A stretch of 32,331 nt of DNA from Gammaproteobacteria bacterium (GTDB taxonomy: Bacteria > Pseudomonadota > Gammaproteobacteria > Nevskiales > Nevskiaceae): NCBI GenBank assembly GCA_016182805.1, contig JACPFV010000055.1:1-32331 (forward strand), in the 5' to 3' direction. The notes beneath the pieces are model-generated. The model was not told the DNA's origin. It worked only from the letters and a program-made list of their open reading frames with translations, and made no database searches. This document shows, piece after piece, positions 16,923-26,177 of the stretch (positions are counted from its first letter, which is position 1; each line of letters opens with the position of its first letter). A program made the position numbers and the translations under genes.

Positions 16923-16926
<4 letters not shown>
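15865..16926 (+). CDS. murG: UDP-GlcNAc:undecaprenyl-PP-MurNAc-pentapeptide GlcNAc transferase
   Basis: Membrane-associated GT28 glycosyltransferase that converts lipid I to lipid II. 353 residues (E. coli 355). The N-terminal glycine loop [14 protein letters not shown] (8-21), [28 protein letters not shown], the second glycine loop [13 protein letters not shown], the UDP-GlcNAc region [17 protein letters not shown] and the [18 protein letters not shown] motif are all intact. The start is ATG 15865; a GTG at 15808 would add 19 residues encoded by the palindromic insert and is rejected. The upstream ATGA overlap is with leader ORF B rather than ftsW; the 3' ATGA starts murC. Confidence 0.96.
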
Positions 16927-18352
<1,426 letters not shown>

Positions 18353-18356
<4 letters not shown>

Positions 18357-19258
18357 CGGCGGCCGCCAACATCGCCGTGCGCGGCCTGCTCAAGCGGCGG
18401 GAGCCGATGGCGCCGCATACGTCGTGGCGCGTCGGCGGCCCGGCCGACCGCTATTTCGAGCCGGCCGATCGCGCCGACCTGTGCGACTTCGTCAAGGCCC
18501 TGCCCGCGGCCGAGCCGATCCTGTGGCTGGGCTTGGGCTCGAACCTGCTGGTGCGCGACGGCGGCTGGCGCGGCACGGTGATCGCCCTCCACGGCGCGCT
18601 GGACGAGTTGCGGCAGGAGGACGAGCGGACGATCTACGCCGAAGCCGGCGTGCACTGCGCGCGCCTGGCCAAGTTCGCCCAGCAGAAGAGGCGCGCGGGG
18701 CTGGGCTTCATGGCCGGCATTCCGGGCACGGTCGGCGGCGCGCTGGCGATGAATGCCGGTGCCTGGGGCGGCGAGACCTGGCCGGCGGCGATCGCGGTGG
18801 AGGTGCTGCTGCGCGACGGCGGCACGCGCTGGCTGGAGCCGGCGGCCTTCCGCTACAGCTACCGGCACGTCGAGCTGCCGGAGAACTTCTGCGGTTTCCT
18901 TGCCGCCCGATTCGTCGTTGCCGACGACAAGGACGGCGTGCACGAGAAGTACACCCGCGAGTCGCTGGCCAAGCGCAAGGCCACGCAGCCGGTGGGCAAG
19001 CCCAGCGCCGGCAGCACCTTCCGCAACCCGCCCGGCGACCACGCCGCGCGGCTGATCGAGGCCTGCGGCCTCAAGGGTCACCGCATCGGCGGCGCCGAGG
19101 TTTCGATGCTGCATTCCAATTTCATCCTGACCGACGCCGGCGCCAAGGCGGCCGACGTCGAATCCCTCATTCAGCACATCCAGGCCGTCGTGAAACAGAA
19201 GACCGGAATCGAGTTGACCCCTGAAGTGAAGATCGTCGGGGAGGCCGGCCATGCGTAA
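18353..19258 (+). CDS. murB: UDP-N-acetylenolpyruvoylglucosamine reductase, type II
   Basis: FAD enzyme that reduces UDP-GlcNAc-enolpyruvate to UDP-MurNAc with NADPH. 301 residues. Motifs: [29 protein letters not shown] (FAD), [22 protein letters not shown], the YSYR, and SAGSTFRNP with the catalytic serine, then [14 protein letters not shown]. The short length and the pattern around YSYR place it with type II MurB (Bacillus, Legionella-like), not the type I enzyme of E. coli. GTG start has GGGAGG (18342-18347) 5 nt upstream and overlaps the murC stop. Confidence 0.95.
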
Positions 19259-20273
19259 GCAAGTGACCGATCCGAAGGCTTTCGGCCGAGTGGCCGTCCT
19301 GATGGGTGGCTGGTCCTCCGAACGCCAGGTGTCGCTGTGGAGCGGCCAGGCCGTGTTCGAGGCCCTGAAGCGCAAGGGCGTAGATGCGACCGCAGTTGAC
19401 GTGGATCAAGCCAAGGTTTTGGCCCTGAAGAGCGAGGGCTTCGACCGCGCCTTCATCGTGCTGCACGGCCCCGGCGGCGAGGACGGCATGGTGCAGGCGG
19501 CGCTGGAGCTGCAAGGCATCCCCTACACCGGCTCCGGCATGACCGCCTCGGCGATCAAGATGGACAAGGTGCAGGCCAAGCGCATCTGGAAGGCCGAAGG
19601 GCTGCCCACCGCCGACTTCGCGGTGCTGCGCAGCGCGGCCGACGCACAGGCGGCGGCGCAGCGTTTCGGCTATCCCTTCGTCGTCAAGCCGGCGACCGAG
19701 GGCTCCAGCGTCGGCGTCACCATCGTCAAGAAGCCGGAACAGGTCGCGGACGCCTACACGCTCGCGCTCGGCGAGGGCCGCAGCGTGATGGCGGAGCGCT
19801 TCGTCAAGGGCGCGGAAATGACCGTCGCGGTGCTGGACGGCGAGGCGCTGCCCTCGATCCGCATCGTGCCGGCCGGCGAGTTCTACGACTACCACGCCAA
19901 GTACATCTCCGACGACACGAAGTACCACTGCCCGTCCGGCGCGACGCCGGAGCAGGAAAAGCAGCTCGCGCAGATCGCGGTGCGCGCCTTCGAGCTGATC
20001 GGAGCGCGCGGCTGGGGCCGGGTGGACTTTATCGTCGAGGGCGCCGCGCCTGGCGCAAGTGCCGGCGGCGCGAATCCTATGGGTTCGCCGGCCGAAGCGC
20101 CCGGCGCAAGTGCCGGCGGCGCGAATCCTATGGGTTCGCCGGCCCAGCCCTGGCTGCTGGAGATCAACACGGTGCCCGGCATGACTTCGCATTCGCTGGT
20201 GCCGATGGCGGCGCGGGCGCGCGGCATCGACTTCGACGCGCTGTGCTGGGCCATCCTGGAGACCTCGCTATGA
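19251..20273 (+). CDS. ddl: D-alanine:D-alanine ligase with in-frame repeat insertion
   Basis: ATP-grasp ligase that makes D-Ala-D-Ala for MurF. 340 residues against about 306 for E. coli DdlB. Motifs: VLMGGWSSERQVSLWSG, VLHGPGGEDGMVQ, PYTGSGMTASAIKMDK, PFVVKPATEGSSVGVTIV, GWGRVDFIVEG and LLEINTVPGMTSHSLVP. The extra length comes from two copies of a 17-residue unit, APGASAGGANPMGSPAE, at about residues 266-298, in the turn between VDFIVEG and WLLEINT. That turn is a short surface hairpin in E. coli (DSDGQ), so activity could survive. The start overlaps the murB 3' end by 8 nt; ATGA starts ftsQ. Confidence 0.95.
   Translation: MRKQVTDPKAFGRVAVLMGGWSSERQVSLWSGQAVFEALKRKGVDATAVDVDQAKVLALKSEGFDRAFIVLHGPGGEDGMVQAALELQGIPYTGSGMTASAIKMDKVQAKRIWKAEGLPTADFAVLRSAADAQAAAQRFGYPFVVKPATEGSSVGVTIVKKPEQVADAYTLALGEGRSVMAERFVKGAEMTVAVLDGEALPSIRIVPAGEFYDYHAKYISDDTKYHCPSGATPEQEKQLAQIAVRAFELIGARGWGRVDFIVEGAAPGASAGGANPMGSPAEAPGASAGGANPMGSPAQPWLLEINTVPGMTSHSLVPMAARARGIDFDALCWAILETSL
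20046..20144 (+). repeat. tandem in-frame palindromic repeats inside ddl
   Basis: A 51-bp unit (20046-20096) followed by a second 48-bp copy (20097-20144) differing at one base (T20051 versus C20102). Each unit holds a stem-loop: CGAATCC/GGGTTCG around TAT, with outer GCCGG/CCGGC arms and a 5-nt bulge (20061-20092 in copy 1). The unit length is a multiple of three and has no stop in the ddl frame. This resembles protein-coding palindromic repeats known from Rickettsia and some REP elements. Confidence 0.85.
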
Positions 20274-20998
20274 GCGCAGTGATGGAGAAGTCCCCCGGCG
20301 GCGGCGTCCTCAAGGCGTTGGCGGCCGCGGTCGGAGTGCTGCTGGTGGCGACGCTGGCGCTGGCGCTGGCGCCGCGGATCGGCTTGCCGCCGCTGTCGCG
20401 GCTGGAGGTTTCCGGAAGCCTGACGCACGTGCGCCCGGACGCGGTGCGTGCAGCACTGGCGCCGCATCTGAACGGCACGCTGCTGTCGCTGGATCTGGAC
20501 GCGATCCGTGCCGCAGCGGCGGCGCTGCCCTGGGTCGGCCAGGTGCGGGTCGAGCGTGTGTGGCCGGGCACCGTCCGCGTCTCCGTGCGCGAGCACGAGG
20601 TGTTCGCGCACTGGGGCCAGAGCGCGCTGCTGTCGCACGAGGGCATCGTGTTTTCGCAGGGCGACTCGGCGCCGCCGGAGGGTCTGCAGACGCTGGCCGG
20701 CCCGGTCGGGCAGGAAGCCGTGGTGCTGGAAACCTTCCGGGCGCTGACCGAGCGGCTGCAGGACACCGATTTCATGCTTGCCGAGCTGCGCCTGTCCGAC
20801 CGCGGCGACTGGACCGCGCGCACCGCGCAGGGCCTGGAGCTGCGCTTCGGCCGCGGCGATCCGGTGCGGAAGCTGCCGCTGCTGCTGGGCGCGGCGGCGC
20901 CGGCGCTGGCGGGGCGTCTGCCGGAGATCGCCTACCTGGACCTGCGATACACCAACGGCTTTGCCGTCGGCGCCGCCGGCGCCGACGCGGGGCAGTGA
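20270..20998 (+). CDS. ftsQ: cell division protein FtsQ
   Basis: Bitopic divisome protein linking early and late factors through FtsB/FtsL. 242 residues, shorter than E. coli (276). A short cytoplasmic start, one membrane helix (about 13-35), then a POTRA domain (LSRLEVSGSLTHVRPDAVRAAL ... VRVERVWPGTVRVSVREHEVFAHW) and the beta domain ending near AYLDLRYTNGFAV, the conserved RY/DLRY end. ATG overlaps the ddl stop; a second ATG four codons on is possible. ftsA follows after 7 nt. Confidence 0.93.
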   Translation: MSAVMEKSPGGGVLKALAAAVGVLLVATLALALAPRIGLPPLSRLEVSGSLTHVRPDAVRAALAPHLNGTLLSLDLDAIRAAAAALPWVGQVRVERVWPGTVRVSVREHEVFAHWGQSALLSHEGIVFSQGDSAPPEGLQTLAGPVGQEAVVLETFRALTERLQDTDFMLAELRLSDRGDWTARTAQGLELRFGRGDPVRKLPLLLGAAAPALAGRLPEIAYLDLRYTNGFAVGAAGADAGQ

Positions 20999-21005
20999 GG
21001 GGCGG

Positions 21006-22238
21006 ATGGCCAAGAAAAGCGCCAAAGAACTGATTGTCGGCCTGGACATCGGCACCTCCAAGGTCGTCGCCATGGTCGGCGACCTCGCCGCCGACGGCCG
21101 CCTGGAAGTCATCGGCCTGGGCCAGCACGCCTCGCGCGGCATGAGCCGCGGCGTGGTGGTCAACATCGAGGAAACGATCAAGTCGATCCGCCGCGCGGTC
21201 GAGGAGGCGGAGCTGATGGCCGGCTGCCGCATCCAGTCGGTGTTCGCCGGCATCTCCGGCTCGCACATCAAGAGTTCCAACTCGCAGGGCGTGGTGGGCG
21301 TGCGCTCCAAGGAAGTGACCGGCGCCGACGTCGACCGCGTGATCGAGGCGGCGCGCGCCATCGCCATTCCGGCCGACCAGACGGTGCTGCACGTGGTGCC
21401 GCAGGAGTTCGCGGTCGACGGGCAGGAGGGAATCCTCGAGCCGGTCGGCATGGCCGGCGTGCGCCTGGAGGCGCGCGTGCACATGGTGACGTGCTCGGCG
21501 TCGGCGGCGCAGAACATCCGCCGCTGCATCGAGGGCTGCGGCTTGCACGTGGACAAGCTGATCCTGGAGCCGCTGGCGTCCTCGTACGCCGTGCTGCAAC
21601 CGGACGAGCGCGACCTCGGCATCTGCCTGGTCGACATGGGCGGCGGCACCAGCGACATCGCGGTGTTCAAGGGCGGGTCGATCCGCCACACCTCGGTGCT
21701 GCCGATCGCCGGCGCGCAGGTCACCAACGACATCGCCATGGCGTTCCGCACGCCGCCGCAGAGCGCGGAGGAGATCAAGCTGAAGTACGGCTGCGCGCTG
21801 CCGCAGCTGGTGCGCACCGACGAGCACATCGAGGTGCCCAGCGTCGGCGACCGCCCGCCGCGGCGGCTGTCGCGGCTGACGCTGGCGGAGGTCATCAAGG
21901 CGCGCTACGAGGAGCTGTTCCGCTTCATCCGCAAGGAGCTGCACCGCAGCGACTTCTACGACACGGTCGCCGGCGGCGTGGTGCTGACCGGCGGCAGCGC
22001 CAAGATGGAGGGCGTGATCGAGCTGGCCGAGGAGGTGTTCGAGATGCCGGTGCGCCTGGGCGTGCCGCAGAACGTCTCCGGCCTGACCGAGGTCGCGCGC
22101 AACCCGATCTATTCAACGGCCGTGGGGCTACTGCTGTATGGCCGGCAGCACCAGGCGCATCCGAACGCCGAGGCCGAGCAGGGCTCGGTGCGCTACTGGG
22201 TCGATCGCATCGGCAGCTGGTTCAAGGGCAATTTCTAG
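21006..22238 (+). CDS. ftsA: cell division protein FtsA
   Basis: Actin-like ATPase that anchors FtsZ filaments to the membrane and recruits the divisome. 410 residues (E. coli 420). Phosphate-1 motif IVGLDIGTSKVVAMVG at the start, the 1C domain (IGLGQHASRGMSRGVVVNIEE), phosphate-2 VDMGGGTSDIAVF, the adenosine motif GVVLTGGSAKMEG and a C-terminal amphipathic membrane-targeting helix (YWVDRIGSWFKGNF). GAGG (20997-21000) precedes the ATG by 5 nt. Confidence 0.96.
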   Translation: MAKKSAKELIVGLDIGTSKVVAMVGDLAADGRLEVIGLGQHASRGMSRGVVVNIEETIKSIRRAVEEAELMAGCRIQSVFAGISGSHIKSSNSQGVVGVRSKEVTGADVDRVIEAARAIAIPADQTVLHVVPQEFAVDGQEGILEPVGMAGVRLEARVHMVTCSASAAQNIRRCIEGCGLHVDKLILEPLASSYAVLQPDERDLGICLVDMGGGTSDIAVFKGGSIRHTSVLPIAGAQVTNDIAMAFRTPPQSAEEIKLKYGCALPQLVRTDEHIEVPSVGDRPPRRLSRLTLAEVIKARYEELFRFIRKELHRSDFYDTVAGGVVLTGGSAKMEGVIELAEEVFEMPVRLGVPQNVSGLTEVARNPIYSTAVGLLLYGRQHQAHPNAEAEQGSVRYWVDRIGSWFKGNF

Positions 22239-22274
22239 ATTTCTCGCACAAGGGCTTTCGAAGGAGAACATGAC

Positions 22275-23447
22275 ATGGCACAGGAAATTTTCGAGCTGAC
22301 CGACGGGCAGGCCGACAAGGCCATCATCCGCGTCATCGGCGTGGGCGGCGGCGGCTGCAACACCGTCAACCAGATGGCGCAGGCCAACATCGAAGAGGTC
22401 GAGTTCATCTGCGCCAACACCGACAAGCAGCACCTGGAGCGTTGCAGTACCAGCGCGGTGCTTCAGTTGGGTGCCGGCGTGACGCGCGGCCTGGGCGCGG
22501 GCTCCGACCCCGGCAAGGGCCGCGAGGCGGCGCTGGAGGACAAGGACCGCATCCGCGACCTGATCGAAGGCACCGACATGCTGTTCCTGACCGCCGGCAT
22601 GGGCGGCGGCACCGGCACCGGCGCGGCGCCGGTGATCGCCGAGATCGCGCGCGAGCTGGAGATCCTGACCGTCGCGGTCGTGACCAAGCCGTTCGCCTTC
22701 GAGGGCAAGAAGCGCTGCCTGGCGGCGATGCGCGGCATCGAGGAGCTGGAAAAGCACGTCGACTCGCTGATCCTGATCCCGAACGAGAAGCTGCTGGTGG
22801 TGCTGGGCGAGGACGCCGAGGCCGAGGTCTGCTTCAAGGCCGCCAACGACGTGCTGCAGAACGCCGTGCAGGGCATCTCCGACCTCATCACGCGCCCGGG
22901 CCTGGTCAACGTGGACTTCGCCGACGTCAAGACGGTGATGACCAACCGCGGCAAGGCGATGATGGGCATGGGCGCCGCCAAGGGCGAGAGCCGCGCGATC
23001 ACGGCGGTGGAGCAGGCGCTGTCCAGCCCGCTGCTGGACGATCTGGAGCTGTCCAACGCACGTGGCATCCTGATCAACATCGCCTGCGACCGCACGCTCA
23101 AGATGGGCGAGATCCGCAAGATCAATGACCGCGTGATGCAGATCGCCTCGGAGGAGGTGGACATGAAGTTCGGCACCTCGCTGGACTTGGCGCTGGACGG
23201 CGAGCTGCGCGTGACCGTGGTCGCCACCGGCCTGGGCGGGGTGAAGACGGCGCAGGTCGTGGTCGAGCCGCAGAAGGTCGTGCCGATCCAGCAGCCGGCC
23301 AGGCCCAAGAGCTGGAACCAGATCGCCGACGAGCCGGCGGTGAACCGCGTCAAGCAGCCCAGGCGGACTCCGGAAGGCCTGAAGGAGCTGGTTTACGACG
23401 AGGCCATCATCGACATCCCGGCGTTCCTGCGCGCACAGGCGGATTGA
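22275..23447 (+). CDS. ftsZ: cell division protein FtsZ
   Basis: Tubulin-like GTPase forming the Z ring. 390 residues. GVGGGGCNTVN (22-32), the tubulin signature GGGTGTG (110-116), the T7 loop NVDFADVKTVM, and the C-terminal peptide DIPAFLRAQAD that binds FtsA, ZapD and other partners. The linker between globular domain and tail is short. AAGGAG (22261-22266) is 8 nt before this ATG; an out-of-frame ATG at 22270 is not used. A 36-nt gap from ftsA allows some independent expression, as is usual for ftsZ. Confidence 0.97.
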   Translation: MAQEIFELTDGQADKAIIRVIGVGGGGCNTVNQMAQANIEEVEFICANTDKQHLERCSTSAVLQLGAGVTRGLGAGSDPGKGREAALEDKDRIRDLIEGTDMLFLTAGMGGGTGTGAAPVIAEIARELEILTVAVVTKPFAFEGKKRCLAAMRGIEELEKHVDSLILIPNEKLLVVLGEDAEAEVCFKAANDVLQNAVQGISDLITRPGLVNVDFADVKTVMTNRGKAMMGMGAAKGESRAITAVEQALSSPLLDDLELSNARGILINIACDRTLKMGEIRKINDRVMQIASEEVDMKFGTSLDLALDGELRVTVVATGLGGVKTAQVVVEPQKVVPIQQPARPKSWNQIADEPAVNRVKQPRRTPEGLKELVYDEAIIDIPAFLRAQAD

Positions 23448-23456
23448 ATGGGTGAA

Positions 23457-23530
23457 GGGATCGCGCCTTGGCGATGACTCAATGTCATCGTCAGCGATCC
23501 CGAACGCCCGGCCATGGATGGCCGGGCCGG
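23457..23530 (+). repeat. ftsZ-lpxC structured repeat, unit 1
   Basis: Nested hairpin: outer GGGATCGC (23457-23464) with GCGATCCC (23494-23501), inner CGATGAC (23472-23478) with GTCATCG (23484-23490). Then GAACG and a perfect palindrome with 9-bp arms around GG (CCCGGCCAT...ATGGCCGGG, 23507-23526). Bases 23508-23530 equal 15816-15838 in the murG insert. No T run follows the hairpin, so it is not a textbook terminator, though it could stop or protect the ftsZ transcript. Confidence 0.75.
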
Positions 23531-23554
23531 GCGATCAGGTACCTCGCACGTCTC

Positions 23555-23566
23555 GCCATGGATGGC
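23555..23566 (+). repeat. isolated CCATGGATGG palindrome
   Basis: GCCATGGATGGC, 5-bp arms around GG, the same core as in unit 1 and in the murG insert. It lies in the spacer between the two hairpin units of the ftsZ-lpxC gap. Confidence 0.5.
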
Positions 23567-23584
23567 TAAGCCGAAACATACAAA

Positions 23585-23660
23585 GGGACAGCGCTTCGCG
23601 ACCATGCGTCGCGGCGGTCCCGAACGTCCGGCCGCCGGCTCGCCGGGGACGGCCGCACGG
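23585..23660 (+). repeat. ftsZ-lpxC structured repeat, unit 2
   Basis: Outer GGGAC (23585-23589) with GTCCC (23617-23621), inner CGCGAC (23597-23602) with GTCGCG (23608-23613), then GAACGTCCGGCC, close to the GAACGCCCGGCC of unit 1. The stems differ from unit 1 yet stay paired, and a GC-rich GCCGGC/GCCGG segment replaces the CCATGGATGG palindrome. I see no gene in 23448-23829 apart from these repeats and the lpxC promoter. Confidence 0.6.
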
Positions 23661-23764
23661 AGGTCCCGCATGGAAGCGCCCTGCCAGAGCCGGATTTGCT
23701 ACTGCCGCGCGTCGCGGCCGTGTTAAACTTCCGTGTCAAGAAGTGGCAATCTGCTTTATTCGTT

Positions 23765-23770
23765 TATAAA
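23765..23770 (+). promoter_or_regulatory. candidate -10 element of lpxC
   Basis: TATAAA stands in a locally AT-rich strip (CTTTATTCGTTTATAAAC) 60 bp before lpxC. The -35 region is poor (GTGGCA at 23743-23748, 16 bp spacing). A second AT-rich site, TGTTAAACTT, lies at 23721-23730. Either would separate lpxC expression from the dcw operon. Confidence 0.45.
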
Positions 23771-23829
23771 CATGCAGTTGCCCGTCCTGTAACGGCAGCG
23801 AGCGGCCGCCGTAGGCGCCCGACGAGCGA

Positions 23830-24744
23830 ATGGTCAGACAGCGAACATTAAGAAATTCGATCCGGGCGACCGGCATCGGCCTGCACTCCGGACAGAAGGT
23901 CTACATGTCTTTGCTGCCGGCCGGGCCGGACACCGGCATCCTGTTCCGCCGCGTGGACCTGGAAAAGCCGGTGGAGCTGCCGGCCAAGGCCGGGTTCGTC
24001 GGCGAGACCACCATGGCCAGCACGCTGGTCAAGGACGGCGTCAAGGTCGCCACCGTCGAGCACCTGATGTCGGCGCTGGCGGGCCTGGGCATCGACAACT
24101 GCGTGATCGAGCTGTCCGCCGCCGAGGTGCCGATCATGGACGGCAGCGCCGGCCCCTTCGTGTTCCTGGTGCAGTCGGCCGGCATCCAGGAGCAGGACGC
24201 GCCCAAGCGCTTCATCCGCATCAAGCAGCCGGTGCAGGTGCAGGAGGGCGACAAGTTTGCCCGCCTGGAGCCGTTCGACGGCTTCCGGCTCAGCTTCGGC
24301 ATCGAATTCAAGCATCCGGTCTTCAAGTCCAGCGCGCAGAACGCGACGATCGACTTTTCCACGACGAGCTTCGTCAAGGAAGTCTCCCGCGCGCGCACCT
24401 TCGGCTTCATGCGCGACGTGGAATTCATGCGTTCGCGTCACCTGGGCCTGGGCGGCAGCCTGGACAACGCCGTGGTGCTGGACGAGTACCGCGTGCTCAA
24501 CGGCGAGGGCCTGCGCTACGAGGACGAGTTCGTCCGCCACAAGATTCTCGACGCGGTCGGCGACCTCTACCTGGCCGGCCACAGCCTGATCGGCGCCTAC
24601 ACGGCCTACAAGTCCGGTCACGCCTTGAACAACAAGCTGCTGCGGGCGCTGCTGGCGGACCGCCAGGCTTGGGAAATGACGACGTTTACGGACGAAGCGC
24701 GCGCTCCGATCGCTTACGTCAAGGGATTGCTGGCAGCAGCCTAG
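23830..24744 (+). CDS. lpxC: UDP-3-O-acyl-N-acetylglucosamine deacetylase
   Basis: Zinc deacetylase, the committed step of lipid A synthesis, so the cell is Gram-negative with LPS. 304 residues (E. coli 305). Start [20 protein letters not shown] is canonical. Zinc ligands His78 (TVEHLMSAL), His237 and Asp241 ([12 protein letters not shown]) are present, as are [20 protein letters not shown] and [10 protein letters not shown]. The ribosome-binding site (GACGAGCG) is weak. A convergent gene, dciA, follows on the other strand. Confidence 0.97.
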   Translation: MVRQRTLRNSIRATGIGLHSGQKVYMSLLPAGPDTGILFRRVDLEKPVELPAKAGFVGETTMASTLVKDGVKVATVEHLMSALAGLGIDNCVIELSAAEVPIMDGSAGPFVFLVQSAGIQEQDAPKRFIRIKQPVQVQEGDKFARLEPFDGFRLSFGIEFKHPVFKSSAQNATIDFSTTSFVKEVSRARTFGFMRDVEFMRSRHLGLGGSLDNAVVLDEYRVLNGEGLRYEDEFVRHKILDAVGDLYLAGHSLIGAYTAYKSGHALNNKLLRALLADRQAWEMTTFTDEARAPIAYVKGLLAAA

Positions 24745-24752
24745 CGGAAAGG

Positions 24753-24793
24753 GCGCGCGGGCGATCCTTGCCCTCGCGCGTTTGTCCTGTTTA
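24753..24793. terminator. hairpin between convergent lpxC and dciA
   Basis: GCGCG-C-GGGC (24753-24762) pairs with GCCC-T-CGCGC (24770-24779), one mismatch, followed by GTTTGTCCTGTTT on the plus strand. This works as an intrinsic terminator for lpxC. On the minus strand the stem is followed by CCCTTTCC, weaker, and may help end dciA. Confidence 0.65.
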
Positions 24794-25117
24794 GACTGCG
24801 CGTGGGACAGTAGGTGGTGCTGGCTTGACTTTCGCTTCGAGGCGGGTGCAAGCCAGGCCATGGCGGAGCCGGACTAAAGACAAAAGTTCGGCCTGCCGAT
24901 AACGCAAACGGGTCAATGCGGCCGCGTTCGAACAAAAAATAACAAGAGTGTCGCCACGGACGTTGGCGACGCGCACCGCGGAGGACCAGGGTTCAGCCAG
25001 CCATTCGCGCAGATCGCGCGTGATCTGGGCCAACCGATTTGTGTGAGTGAGGAGCGACGCCAGTGATCCTGACGATTTCGTCAGCCAAGTCTGTACCGTG
25101 CGGGGATCGCTGGACAT
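24791..25117 (-). CDS. dciA: DUF721/DciA-family protein
   Basis: A 108-residue protein with the DUF721 core: LREWLAEPWSSAVRVANVRGDTLVIFCSNAAALTRLRYRQAELLSLV. DciA is the ancestral loader of replicative helicase DnaB in bacteria without DnaC-type loaders. The lpxC-DUF721-M23-secA neighbourhood is that seen in Pseudomonas and Xanthomonas, which strengthens the call. The gene is leftward here, convergent with lpxC and divergent from the peptidase, with only 15 nt between the two start codons. The N-terminal half is short compared with longer DciA proteins. Confidence 0.85.
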   Translation of the reverse strand: MSSDPRTVQTWLTKSSGSLASLLTHTNRLAQITRDLREWLAEPWSSAVRVANVRGDTLVIFCSNAAALTRLRYRQAELLSLVRLRHGLACTRLEAKVKPAPPTVPRAV

Positions 25118-25132
25118 AGATATCGGAACGCT

Positions 25133-26062
25133 ATGGACATTATCTTAGTCAGCCATAAGCGCGGACGCACCTGGCGGGTTTCGCTGCAGCCGGGGAACAT
25201 CCTCGGCTGGGTGCCGGTGGTGCTGGGCTTTGGCCTGATCTGCGCGACCTCGTTCGCCGTCGGCTACGGCGTCAAGGCGTTCAACGACCGCCTGCCCGTG
25301 GACATCTACGGGATGTGGGCCGGCGAGCTGCAGCAGCAGCGGGCCGAGGTCGCGCGCATGCGCGAGGAAGTGGAGAACAACACCCAGGCACTGGCGCGCC
25401 GCTTGGCGCGGCTGCATGCGCACGTCATGCGCCTCGACGCCGCGGGCTCGCGCCTGACCGAGATCGCCAACCTGGATCGCGGCGAGTTCGACTTCAGCCA
25501 GCCGCCGCCCCTGGGCGGCCCGGAGTCCGACAACGTCGGCCAGCCGTTCTCGCTGGATCAGGTCCTGGCCTCGCTCGACACCTTCGACCGCCAGCTTTCG
25601 GATCGCGAGCGCCAGATGCGGGTGCTCGAAGACCTGCTGCTTGCCAGCCGCCTGCAAAAGGAGGTCAAGCCATCCGGATGGCCGGTGGAGACGGGCTGGA
25701 TTTCCTCCAGCTACGGCATGCGCATGGACCCGTTCTCCGGCCTGCGGTCGTTCCACGCCGGCGTCGATTTCGCCGGGCGCGAAGGTTCCGACGTGCTGTC
25801 GGTGGCGGCGGGCATCGTCACCGAGGTCGGCGAGCGCTTCGGCTACGGCCTGCTGGTGGAAATCAATCACGGCAACGGCTACGTCACCCGCTACGGCCAC
25901 AACAGCTCGGCCGTGGTGCGCATCGGCGACCGCGTGGCCAAGGGGCAGGCGGTGGCGCGCATCGGTTCGTCGGGACGATCCACCGGCCCGCACGTGCACT
26001 TCGAGGTGCTGCTTAACGGCCGCGTGGTCGACCCGCAGCAGTACATCCAGGCCGCCCGCTGA
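25133..26062 (+). CDS. M23 (LytM-type) metallopeptidase, membrane anchored
   Basis: 309 residues: a short basic N-terminus (HKRGRTWR), a membrane segment at about 24-46, a coiled-coil region (about 60-105, LQQQRAEVARMREEVENNTQ), a linker and a C-terminal M23 domain. Zinc ligands appear intact: H208xxxD212 (HAGVDF) and HxH 287-289 (HVHFEV). It therefore probably cuts peptidoglycan cross-links in the periplasm, unlike the degenerate LytM activators EnvC/NlpD. Its position next to secA and lpxC is conserved in this group. Confidence 0.9.
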   Translation: MDIILVSHKRGRTWRVSLQPGNILGWVPVVLGFGLICATSFAVGYGVKAFNDRLPVDIYGMWAGELQQQRAEVARMREEVENNTQALARRLARLHAHVMRLDAAGSRLTEIANLDRGEFDFSQPPPLGGPESDNVGQPFSLDQVLASLDTFDRQLSDRERQMRVLEDLLLASRLQKEVKPSGWPVETGWISSSYGMRMDPFSGLRSFHAGVDFAGREGSDVLSVAAGIVTEVGERFGYGLLVEINHGNGYVTRYGHNSSAVVRIGDRVAKGQAVARIGSSGRSTGPHVHFEVLLNGRVVDPQQYIQAAR

Positions 26063-26069
26063 TTGTGGC

Positions 26070-26094
26070 GCCGCGCGCCCGTGCGGCGCGCGGC
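26070..26094 (+). terminator. GC-rich hairpin after the M23 gene
   Basis: GCCGCGCGCC (26070-26079) pairs perfectly with GGCGCGCGGC (26085-26094) around a 5-nt loop, 8 nt after the stop. No T run follows. Likely a transcription end or mRNA 3' stabiliser before the secA promoter. Confidence 0.5.
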
Positions 26095-26108
26095 CCAGGC
26101 CGGCCGCC

Positions 26109-26136
26109 TTCGGTGGTCCGGCGCTTGCGGCATAAT
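26109..26136 (+). promoter_or_regulatory. candidate secA promoter
   Basis: CATAAT (26131-26136) is a good -10 match; TTCGGT (26109-26114), 16 bp upstream, is a weak -35. This is the only AT-rich point in the 144-bp gap after the M23 gene. Confidence 0.5.
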
Positions 26137-26177
26137 ACGGCCGCGACTGTGGTCTAATCCCAACCCTTTAATCCAGT

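Noticed and set aside
23452-23769. ORFs of 70-105 codons in the ftsZ-lpxC gap
   Set aside because: They read through the palindromic repeats and have no recognisable domains or ribosome-binding sites.
23771-23791. Six-codon mini-ORF (MQLPVL) just after the lpxC -10 element
   Set aside because: No Shine-Dalgarno sequence and probably too close to the transcription start to be a leader peptide; nothing else supports it.
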